Notes under the pieces: model-generated
The model's database searches: none
The model's input: only the letters and a program-made list of their open reading frames with translations
What the model was told of the DNA's origin: nothing
Source of the DNA: Colius striatus
Lineage: Eukaryota > Chordata > Aves > Coliiformes > Coliidae
Direction of reading: 5' to 3'
Length of the DNA: 64,000 nucleotides
NCBI RefSeq assembly: GCF_028858725.1
Contig: NC_084759.1
Coordinates: 140,286,671-140,350,670 of the forward strand
Shown here: piece after piece, positions 50,801-57,400 of the stretch
Layout: the number at the start of each line of letters is the position of its first letter
Position numbering within the stretch: position 1 is the stretch's first letter
Position numbers and translations under genes: made by a program

Positions 50801-53800
50801 ATCATTTACTTAATTATAAGCACATAAGTAGCTTCATCTCTGTTTATTTCAGCAGGATTACCCATGTTCTTGAAGTGAAGCACATACTTAAGTACTTTTG
50901 CCTAAGTACTTTGCTGAAAAAGTAACTTTCAATTACAAGTCCCTTATTTACTTTGTGATCTTGAGTCTCCCTACAACAACTACATCAATGCTTTACAAGT
51001 TACCTGATCTTTTTGGGAGGTAGGTCCAAGCTTCTTATCTGGTAACTTTTCCTTTATAGCTTCCGCTTTAACCTCTTTTTCTTCACCCTTTATTTTTGGG
51101 TTTTTAATATTTTTTTTAATATGAAAACATCACATCTGTTTGCTCTTTTAGTTCTCCACAGTGTGTTCACATACAAATCCTGTGTGCAGCCACATCTTCA
51201 CCATATGCTGCTGTGCCCACATCTCCGTGTGCAGGTGTGCCCCCTCCACCTTCTCCAAATGCTCTCCCTCCCCCATTTGGGTCTTTCTCCCTTGTGTGGC
51301 ATCATGCTCACGTGTCCCAGCAGAAAGCCCTCTCTTGTGATTGCATTTAACACAGGTTTTTCACACAGTTTACCAGGTGCTTATAATATTTTGTGCCAAG
51401 ATGTGCCTGTCTCCACCTCACGTGTTCCTGCATTAGGTGAGTTTATCACAGGTGAGAAAAAAAGGTAGCAAAAAAGCATGCAGAGATCTCAACATGCAAG
51501 GATTTTTTTGAACAATGGAGTGGGCTAAGTTGTGTTGTGCTCTGCATTATTGATCAATAAAAGTAAGAAGCTTTATTTTAATAGAAAGAGAGTAAGTAAG
51601 AATGAGTATTAGTCTTTTCAATGCAGGAATAGATCTGTGAGCAAATTCTAATTCAGTCTTTTTTTTGTCTTGCATCACATTTCTCACAAAACCACAGGTG
51701 CATTTTGGTGCAAAATGTTTACTGTACCTGTTTTCTAAGGGAAGCTGATTGAGGTTTTTCCTCTTGTACTTTCTTCTCTTTTACCTGTTTATCTTCTATT
51801 TTCTTCTCTTCAATTTTTTCTTTTTCCTTTAATTTCTCTGCTTCTAGCTTAGCCTTTTCTGCAGCTGCCCTCTTTTCCTCTTCTGCCTTAGCCTTCTCTC
51901 TTTCCTCAGCTGCCCTCTTTTCCTCTTCTGCTTTAGCCCTCTCTCTTTCCTCAGCTGCCCTCTTCTCCTCTTCTGCTTTAGCCTTCTCTCTTTCCTCAGC
52001 TGCCCTCTTCTCCTCTTCTGCCTTAGCCTTCTCTCTTTCCTCAGCTGCCCTCTTCTCCTCCTCTGCTTTAGCCCTCTCTCTTTCCTCAGCAGCCCTCTTC
52101 TCCTCCTCTGCTTTCTGTTTTTCCTCAGCTGCCTTCTTTTCTTCCTCTGCTTTTAACCTCTCCATTTCTTCTGCTTTCTTCCTGTCTTCCTCAGCCTTTT
52201 CCTCATCCCTAAGCTTCTCTTTATCTACAGCATCAGTTACACTCTGCTCCCCTTCCGGCACAGCATTTGTGTCATTCTCAGCTTTGTGCTCCTCTGCATT
52301 TATAGCTAAATTTTTTGTTTCTACTACCTCTTCTTTATCTGTGGAGTTTTCTGCTGTCACATCTACCTGATTTTCCTCTATGGCGACCTCCTTTGCTTTC
52401 TCCTCCTGTACCACCTCCTTGTCTTTTTCTTCTTTTTTTTCCTCTTCTTCCCCATCTTGCCTCCAGTTGTTCCTTTGGTATGATTTGGTAACCGTTTCTG
52501 TTTCCTCAGTCTCATAGCGTCCTCGGCGTGTTTCAGCCTTTTCCTCTTTCCCCGTGGTCTCGTTTTCTTCCACATTGTTTACTTCTCTCCCGCTGGACAA
52601 GCTCCCATCTGTGATCGTGGGGTCAAGTTCCTTTTGACGTTCCAGGGCTTCCTGTAGACGTTTTTGGCGTCTCTCCTCTCGTCTTGCCAGTCTCTCCAAC
52701 AATGCAGCTTCATCATCTGCTCCCCTTGTGGTTGTAGTGCGCTTGGTTTCCTCTTCTGCCACACTACAAAAAAGTGACAATTTTGAGTTAAAAATAGATC
52801 TTTCTAACAATGTACATGTGTAGCTGTTTCTAGAAAAAAAAAGCTTGCTGTAACATCACTCCATGGTGTGAAAGCATAAGAGGTTGCCTATTTCAAAATT
52901 TAGCACAATGATCCAGGGATTAATTATGGCATTTCTACATATATAGGAATATGATGTTTCACAATGTCAGAGCCTGCAAATGTTCACTTCTAGCCAAGCT
53001 CCAATAGCTGCCCAAGACCCTGGAAGCCTTACTCAGTAGGCACTGGAATGCTTCCTGACACTTGGAGCAGCTGAAGTGTGAACAGCCCTGAAAAATTAAT
53101 CCTCCTGCTCTGCAATCTGCAGCAGAATACTTGGAAGACCTTAACTTGCCTTGCAGCCTCCTTCATCTTGGCTTGAGGCATACCTGCCATGCACAGCCTT
53201 CTCACTAGGCAACATTTCTGAAGATGCTACACAAGCAAGATACTTTCTGACTTCAGTGAACTTCTCTAGCAACAAGAAGCTACTCCTCTTCAGCAACAAT
53301 ATCCAAAGACATAATCCATAACGGGATAGCCTGGCAATTAAGGGTGCGGTGAGGTTGTAATTGACTGTACAGGAACAATAATTTGTTAGAAAACAGAATG
53401 AGCACAGCATCTAATTTAAGACAAACTGTTCAACACCTGTAGGTATCAGGACTAGATCTCACTCTCAGTGCCTGGAAGTTTTTTAATTCCTTCACAGTTC
53501 AGCTTTTTTAGTTCTCATATGTGCAGGTTTCTTCCTTCTTTCTAGCTTTTTTCCTCCTGTATTGTGGAAAAAGATTACCATCTACAATTGGAAATGTTGC
53601 CATTTGCTTATCTATACACATTCTCCCTGTCTTTAATAGAAAGATCAGTATTTGTTAGCTTGATTTCACAATATTTATTTCTGGTATCTTCTATCGATTG
53701 CACTATGGCTACTGGAAGTCTGGGTGTATTATTTGTGACTATGTGAAACTGAATAAATGATGGACAGACTGGAAAGCCAGCTCTGCTCTCTCAGCTTGCG

Positions 53801-54494
53801 ATAAGTGGTGTCTCACTCCATAAGCTTTTCTGCCATTTATAGGTGTATGACCCTGACAATGCCAATGAGGACTGAGATCTAGCACTCACATCCAGTGGCT
53901 TGCAGGCATATTTCAGCTGAAACTTAAGGCCTGGGTGCCCACCAATCCTATGTGCCTTGGCCCTATGACACCACGGCCCTTACAAGCAGGACAAAAGATG
54001 TGGAGGTTTCTGAGGCTAAACAGTCATGCCTGAGGCAATTTGACAACAGGATGCATCAGAGGTGTTACCTTCCGTGAGCCTCAGCTGAGTTACCCCACAG
54101 CCCTGAGGATACCCTGGAAATAGCTTGTGAGTGTGGCCTCAAGTCCAGCTTTAGTAATGCTCCCACCCCACTGGGTAGACACAGCCAGTGGCACTCTTCA
54201 CAGTGCCAGTGTTAGGTCTTCTTCAGAACAAGGATGGCCAAAGCTGGTGCTTAAAATTTGAGTAGCAAAACAGACCTCTTCAAGATACTTCTCTACTCAG
54301 AACAAAAATTACTGTTGACTCATGAGTGAACAACATCAGATATTTACTTGTTTTGGGCATTAACTTCTGATTTCTCTGTTCCTTCCGCCAGTAGATCTCC
54401 TTCTTCCTTTTGCCGCAGTCTCTCTTGTCGAGCCCGTCGGCGACGTTCTCTGGCAGCTTCTTCCTCATCATCATCATTTCTCTGATATGACAGC
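26002..54494 (-). CDS. CALD1: Caldesmon, thirteen 3' coding exons (5' end outside window)
   Basis: Actin-, tropomyosin-, myosin- and calmodulin-binding protein that inhibits actomyosin ATPase in smooth muscle and stabilises actin filaments in non-muscle cells. Exons on the minus strand, in transcript order: 54494-54348, 52763-51728, 51087-51004, 46048-45900, 41940-41763, 40132-39992, 34609-34566, 34465-34387, 32146-32015, 31042-30947, 27988-27908, 27586-27553, 26030-26002. They join in a single frame for 742 residues plus TAG, matching the chicken caldesmon order as I know it. The N-terminal myosin-binding start (about 24 residues, beginning MDDFERRREL in relatives) is missing. Regions in order: acidic N-terminal part (LSYQRNDDDEEEAARERRRR), long Glu/Lys/Ala single-helix repeat region, tropomyosin-binding part (ELKKRREERRKILEEEEQ), C-terminal actin/calmodulin domain with SMWEKGNVFSS and NLWEKQSVEK, ending GLRQFEKEP. 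The full heavy form would be about 766 residues. Confidence 0.96.
26031..27552 (-). other. CALD1: CALD1 last intron
   Basis: Contains a G+C-richer stretch at about 26105-26450 with open frames on both strands (113 codons -, 101 codons +). The frames show no domain or splice signals I can recognise. The rest is AT-rich and featureless. Confidence 0.5.
27553..27586 (-). CDS. CALD1: CALD1 34-nt exon
   Basis: VSAMGKKSETN plus one base, between an AACAG acceptor and a GTAAGT donor. Corresponds to the penultimate coding exon of caldesmon. Confidence 0.94.
27908..27988 (-). CDS. CALD1: CALD1 exon with calmodulin site B
   Basis: 27 codons, DLKPGDVSGKRNLWEKQSVEK then a run of five serines and Lys. 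NLWEKQSVEK is the second calmodulin/actin contact site. The Ser-Pro kinase site found just after it in mammals is replaced by the serine run (TCA plus four TCT codons). Confidence 0.95.
27989..30200 (-). other. CALD1: CALD1 intron, CR1-free part
   Basis: AT-rich intronic DNA with poly-A runs near 29265. No exon or repeat recognised. The CR1 composite begins at 30201. Confidence 0.5.
30201..30735 (-). mobile_element. CR1 LINE, minus strand, internally deleted or composite
   Basis: The 3' end lies at 30201 (CATAGAATGGTAGGAGTTGG, the reverse of the CR1 tail). CR1 3' UTR and terminal coding sequence run to about 30405. From about 30410 to 30735 the match is to the ORF2 stretch between the endonuclease and reverse-transcriptase domains (for example AAAGAAGGCATTCAGCCTTC on +). 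The reverse-transcriptase core between them is missing. It lies about 210 bp from a CALD1 exon. Confidence 0.75.
30947..31042 (-). CDS. CALD1: CALD1 exon ETAGLKVGVSSRINEWLTK
   Basis: 32 codons ending NKSPAPKPS, with the strong acceptor TTATTTTTCAG and donor GTAAGT. The KSPAPKP segment holds a Ser-Pro proline-directed kinase site. The frame stays open for 58 more codons past the donor. Confidence 0.95.
31043..32014 (-). other. CALD1: CALD1 intron
   Basis: 972 bp, AT-rich. No coding or repeat feature recognised. Confidence 0.5.
32015..32146 (-). CDS. CALD1: CALD1 exon with calmodulin site A
   Basis: 44 codons, GTKAARPAKASDLHVPAEGV...SMWEKGNVFSSPSGTGTPNK. MWEKGNVFSS is the principal calmodulin-binding site; the following SP and TP dipeptides are proline-directed (MAPK/CDK-type) phosphorylation candidates. 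Confidence 0.96.
32147..34386 (-). other. CALD1: CALD1 intron
   Basis: 2240 bp with short spurious open frames only. No exon or named repeat seen. Confidence 0.5.
34387..34465 (-). CDS. CALD1: CALD1 79-nt exon
   Basis: One base completing Ser, then GMKPTHTTAVVSKIDSRLEQ...AIE, phase 0 at its end. Separated from the preceding exon by an intron of exactly 100 bp. Confidence 0.95.
34566..34609 (-). CDS. CALD1: CALD1 44-nt exon
   Basis: IEERAEFLNKSAQK plus two bases, after a TTTTCTAG acceptor and before GTAAAAG. A small exon conserved in caldesmon. Confidence 0.94.
35825..35868. repeat. (TA)n-(CA)n microsatellite in CALD1 intron
   Basis: An uninterrupted TA run at 35825-35848, followed by CA repeats with one AAA interruption to 35868. 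Confidence 0.95.
35982..35998 (+). promoter_or_regulatory. CTCF-like site in CALD1 intron
   Basis: TCACAAGGTGGCAGCAG closely resembles the CTCF core (CCANNAGRNGGCAG). It precedes a short CpG-containing, G+C-richer stretch (36020-36065) in an AT-rich intron. Consensus match only. Confidence 0.45.
36018..36350. promoter_or_regulatory. G+C-richer intronic segment, possible regulatory element
   Basis: Clusters of CpG dinucleotides (CACGCACACCCGCTCCCGCC, GCGGCCTCGACACTGCGGCC) followed by TATAAAA at 36104-36110 on +, all inside the 5.4-kb CALD1 intron. Composition is unlike the surroundings and suggests an enhancer or internal promoter; no exon is identified. Confidence 0.3.
36351..38232 (-). other. 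CALD1: CALD1 intron, nothing recognised
   Basis: AT-rich intronic DNA between the G+C-richer segment and the CR1 fragment. No exon or repeat seen. Confidence 0.5.
38233..38550 (-). mobile_element. CR1 LINE 3' fragment, minus strand
   Basis: Begins at the reversed CR1 tail (CATAGAATCACAGAATGG) and runs through the standard 3' region (GGTCCACCTAGATCAGGTCA, CCCTGGGCAGCCTGTGCCAG) to about 38550. It is severely 5'-truncated and lies within a CALD1 intron, in the same sense as the gene. Confidence 0.9.
38551..39991 (-). other. CALD1: CALD1 intron
   Basis: AT-rich, no recognised feature. Confidence 0.5.
39992..40132 (-). CDS. CALD1: CALD1 tropomyosin-binding exon, distal part
   Basis: 47 codons, EEKRRMKEEIERRRAEAAEK...KPFKCFSPKGSSLK. 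Contains one of the conserved cysteines (FKCFSP) used in caldesmon labelling studies. Acceptor TTTTTTAAG. Confidence 0.95.
40133..41762 (-). other. CALD1: CALD1 intron
   Basis: 1630 bp, AT-rich. Short spurious open frames only. Confidence 0.5.
41763..41940 (-). CDS. CALD1: CALD1 tropomyosin-binding exon, proximal part
   Basis: 178 nt: completes Gly, RSNLKGTANVDEAKLKEKQQ..., then ELDELKKRREERRKILEEEEQ-type charged helix to REE. Donor GTAAGT. This region contacts tropomyosin and resembles troponin T in charge pattern. Confidence 0.95.
41941..43974 (-). other. CALD1: CALD1 intron, proximal part
   Basis: AT-rich intronic DNA with A-runs near 43120. No exon or named repeat recognised. Confidence 0.5.
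43975..44012 (+). repeat. Left arm of a 38-bp inverted repeat
   Basis: TCCTTGTTTTCCTCCACCTC... is the reverse complement of 45360-45397 with two mismatches in 38. The arms enclose 1347 bp of CALD1 intron. Confidence 0.9.
44480..44612 (+). repeat. Intronic direct repeat, copy 1
   Basis: Contains CTCTGCTGATGTTGCCAAAC and is similar over about 110-130 bp to 45718-45848. Best conserved in the 44544-44586 core. Confidence 0.8.
45360..45397 (-). repeat. Right arm of a 38-bp inverted repeat
   Basis: Reverse complement of 43975-44012 with two mismatches. Similarity stops abruptly on both sides of each arm. Confidence 0.9.
45718..45848 (+). repeat. Intronic direct repeat, copy 2
   Basis: Same orientation as 44480-44612, sharing CTCTGCTGATGTTGCCAA and AAGTCTT(C/T)TACTCA with small indels. 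Lies about 50 bp from the CALD1 exon ending at 45900. Confidence 0.8.
45900..46048 (-). CDS. CALD1: CALD1 exon VKDDKDKEKAPKDEMKSIWD
   Basis: 149 nt, 49 codons plus two bases, ending KLKSTENAFG|. Myosin/tropomyosin-proximal part where heavy and light forms share sequence. Donor GTAAGT. Confidence 0.95.
46049..50563 (-). other. CALD1: CALD1 intron
   Basis: About 4.5 kb with spurious open frames (for example about 100 codons on the minus strand near 47200-47700) that show no domain, splice context or family resemblance. No repeat recognised. Confidence 0.5.
50564..50596. repeat. (ATT)n microsatellite
   Basis: About eleven ATT units with a single G interruption near the 3' end, inside a CALD1 intron. 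Confidence 0.95.
51004..51087 (-). CDS. CALD1: CALD1 28-codon exon with weak acceptor
   Basis: GEEKEVKAEAIKEKLPDKK...TSQKDQ, phase 0 at both ends, aligning residue for residue with the chicken segment beginning EEDKEAK as I recall it. The donor CAG|GTAACT is good. The acceptor AAATAAAG lacks a polypyrimidine tract, and the adjacent 40 bp are mostly A. The exon call rests on frame, conservation and donor. Confidence 0.82.
51088..51727 (-). other. CALD1: CALD1 intron with unrecognised CT-rich + strand ORF
   Basis: A 115-codon open frame on the + strand (51121-51468) covers most of this intron. Its product is rich in Leu, His, Cys and Pro with no motif I can name. Most likely non-coding, perhaps an old insertion. 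Confidence 0.45.
51728..52763 (-). CDS. CALD1: CALD1 large exon (3a+3b), heavy-caldesmon repeat exon
   Basis: 1036 nt encoding about 345 residues, from VAEEETKRTTTTRG to SASLRKQ. The acceptor is CTTTTTTGTAG and the donor CAG|GTACAG. First ~132 codons (52763-52367) are common N-terminal sequence including the EALERQKELDPTITDGSL region. The remainder (52366-51728, 213 codons) is the smooth-muscle-specific extension dominated by the KAEEEKRAAEEREKA repeat, which forms a single charged alpha helix. An internal CAG|GTAGAT donor at the boundary would yield light caldesmon. The open frame continues a few codons 5' of the acceptor, but those residues are intronic. Confidence 0.96.
51862..52125 (-). 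repeat. CALD1: 45-bp coding tandem repeat in CALD1
   Basis: Period of exactly 45 bp: CAGCTGCCCTCTT-type starts at 51862, 51907, 51952, 51997 and 52042 on the + strand, with a slightly different start at 52087 whose unit is 39 bp. Each 45-bp unit encodes the 15-residue motif KAEEEKRAAEERE(R/K)A. Nucleotide identity between units is very high. Confidence 0.95.
52361..52370 (-). promoter_or_regulatory. CALD1: Internal alternative 5' splice site of CALD1 exon 3
   Basis: Reads TCAG|GTAGAT on the minus strand inside the codons for EENQ|VDV. Use of it removes 639 nt (213 codons, no frame change) and joins ENQ to the next exon, which corresponds to the known heavy/light caldesmon difference in birds and mammals. 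Site strength is moderate. Confidence 0.75.
52764..54347 (-). other. CALD1: CALD1 intron
   Basis: 1584 bp. No exon or named repeat recognised. Confidence 0.5.
54348..54494 (-). CDS. CALD1: CALD1 first coding exon present in window
   Basis: 147 nt: completes Arg/Gln, LSYQRNDDDEEEAARERRRR...KSEVNAQN plus two bases. Acceptor CTGTTGCAG; donor AA|GTAAAT. The AA joins T of the next exon to make Asn where chicken has Ser, as I recall it. This is the first exon shared by all caldesmon isoforms; isoform-specific first exons lie upstream. Confidence 0.96.
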
Positions 54495-57400
54495 CTGCAA
54501 CAGAGCATGAGGGATAGGGAAACAAAGGGGTTATAGCATATATGACATTGTGACTGAAAAATTCCGAAAAGCAGTTGAGCAGAGCACAGTAAGCACAACT
54601 ACAGTGATTACTCCACACGCTGTTTGGAAAATATTCTGTGAAGTACAGATGCATAGTTTCAAAGTTTGTTTTTGTTTTCTTTTTCAGGAATAGGCTTGAC
54701 AAATAGTCCTACTAAAGGCAGCAGCCACATTACACTGTTAGCTGACTCCTAGAAAATATCAAGACTATAAAAGCCTTGCTCTGTAGCTGAGCAAACATCC
54801 TGCTAGACTGCACCATGACCCTGCCAGAATATACAGAACAGTGTTTGAGCAAACTACCGCACAAGCCCACGGAACTGGAACTGGACTGAGCTGAGCAGAT
54901 TTTCCTCAGCCCCCTCTAAATATCACACGTTTAAAATTGTGTCAATATTCCAAAAGACAAACACCAGAGAGCAGGAGAGACACCAATATGACAATCTGTC
55001 TCAGTGCTCAGTTCTGAGTGCCAAATATCTGACACCTACAAAATTTTTGTGAGCCCAGACCCCCGCCAGGCCAAATCATACAAGATCACTGTTGTGATGA
55101 AAGCCTACAGCTGAGAAGGCATTGTGTTCATCTGATCCAACAGATGATTACATTTAGTTTCATCCTACTTGAAAAGGAAAGCAAGACATTACAATCCTAA
55201 TAATCCTGCAGCCCATTCAAATCTTTGCTGAGGTGCATTATTACTGGGTGAGATAAAGAGAAAGGCTTGCATTCCTCTTATCTCTTTGTTCAGGGAAAGT
55301 GAAATAGGAAGCTAAAACATGCCAGATCCAATCAAGGCATTCATGTACTTTGCTTCCAGCAATGGTCTGATACGTGATGGTTAAGAAGTCATCTTTCCTT
55401 ATGCAGTCACCTATTTAAGTTAGCTGGACAGGAGGGCACATAGAGGAAAAAGAGTTCTGCACCAAGTAAAAACAATCAAAGTCAAGCTTGCATTTCAAGG
55501 AATACTTTAATATTAGAAGCAGTTAGACCATTTTTATTTAGTCAAGAATCAGACTCCGGCTCCCAGCCTCTCCCATCACCTTGTTCTGGTATCGTTTTCC
55601 TCCTTTGCTGTAAGAAGGATGAAAGTATAGGTTCATCAGATATCCAATTATCCCAGTTTTCCCTTAAAAATTAAAAATCCAACATGACTGAGCAACTTGC
55701 CAGACTTGGAACAGCATTTTCATCCCATGCAACTTTTCTTGGCCTCATTACATGAAGGATTTTATTTGCTACTTTCATGTTCCACTCCAAGAGTTTGCAA
55801 CTTTTTCTTCATAGAAACAGCTCCTCACAAAGAGGGTGAAAACCAGGAACAGCACAGCCATGAAGGATCTCAGTAGGTGAAAGAGGAAGAAAGGACGGAG
55901 ATTAATTAAAATCACTAGAGGTGACTCGGGGAAAGCATAGAAAAACACTTCCTGCCATTTGTAAGCAATTTAAAGGGCGATTGACATTTCATTTACGTCT
56001 AGAGCAGAAAGTACAAAAATAAACCAAAGAATCTTTAATTTGAAGAAGAAAGAGGCTCTTTCTACATATGCAAATTGACCACAGAAAGCCTACTCATTAC
56101 TAAGATATTCTGGCTGCTAGAAGCCTATCATCCTTTTAGCTCAGGACTCCAAACATAAAGGCTCAGGACATGCTGCTCTTAGCCTGTAGCAGCTTGGTAA
56201 TGATCATGACTGGGTAATTCCCAGTGCCTATGGCTACTGCTCAGGATTTGTCTTTGCAGTGAAAACACAGGAGGATCAAGTAGTTTATCCTGCTCTCTAT
56301 ACTCACACAGAACATTCCTACATAGAGCAACCACTCTTAAGAGCCTCATTAAAATGCCTTTTTATAACCACTAGTTGCTCAGAAATCTAGAAAATGAAAG
56401 AAAAAAAACAACATAAGCAAAAAAACCTCCTAGTAAATGGTACCAATTAAATAAATCAAATGAGAACACAGATGTATTTCTTGTCCTTGGACACTTGTCA
56501 CACAGATCATCTGTTAAGAAAGCTGACAATCTCTCTCCATATCCTTTTAAGTGTATCCATTGCTTTGCTGCATGTGCTTGCTTTTCTATAACAAGCAAGT
56601 ACCTCAGATATGGACTCCACCCATGAGGATCACCCTAAGTATTCAACTCCATTCACCAGCATGGATGCATGAAACATTCCCAGTAAAGTGGAAACAGCTA
56701 GATCAGCAATCAGTAACAGTATTTTATAAATCTGTGTTGTATTTGCTTTACAATTATATTTAAAACTGCTTCCCAGATTATACTTCTACAGGCTGCTTCG
56801 CTTGACCCAGAAATACAAACTTTGCTGAAGTGGACCTAACTAGCTATCACAGACTGCCAGTAGAGCAGACTGAAAACACAGGTTCTGTTTTCCTGTGTTA
56901 ACTTATGGGCTAATGATCACACTGTGTACAAACTGACAGCATCATCATTTACGAAACATGAGATATTCAGTCAGTGGAAAGATGGTGCAAGTTAGACAAA
57001 TGCCATTTCTGCCCATGAAAAACACACTCTTCTGACTACAGTGTTCATCTTGACATTCAGTCCTCATGCACTGAGTTTTGTCACCCTAACTCAACTGGCA
57101 TGTTACTCTCTTTTAGAGTTATCTAAGTAGCCATCTCCTCTGCTGCCTAGAGTGTCAAACTCATTTCACATAAAAAGTAAATCACAGGCAGGCGCATGAT
57201 TTCATGCACCCTCCACTGGGAATGGGGAGACTGACCCTCACTACCCCACTGTTGCAGCTGTCTCTAGCTACCCATCACTAGCAAAATCAATTTGAGAGCT
57301 CTTCAGAGCTTTTTTTTCCCCTTGCCTACATCTTTTGACATTCTTTAGGCTAAGAGTAAACAAATAATGAAAAGTATGACTCCATGATATCATCTCTGTA

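Noticed and set aside
51862-52125. Regular 45-bp array considered as a CRISPR-like or satellite repeat
   Set aside because: Units are contiguous without spacers, in frame, and encode the known caldesmon charged-helix repeat.
51719-52810. 363-codon single ORF taken as an intact gene starting at its own Met
   Set aside because: The first ~16 residues lie 5' of a clear CTTTTTTGTAG acceptor and the last few lie past the CAG|GTACAG donor. It is an internal CALD1 exon, not a stand-alone gene.
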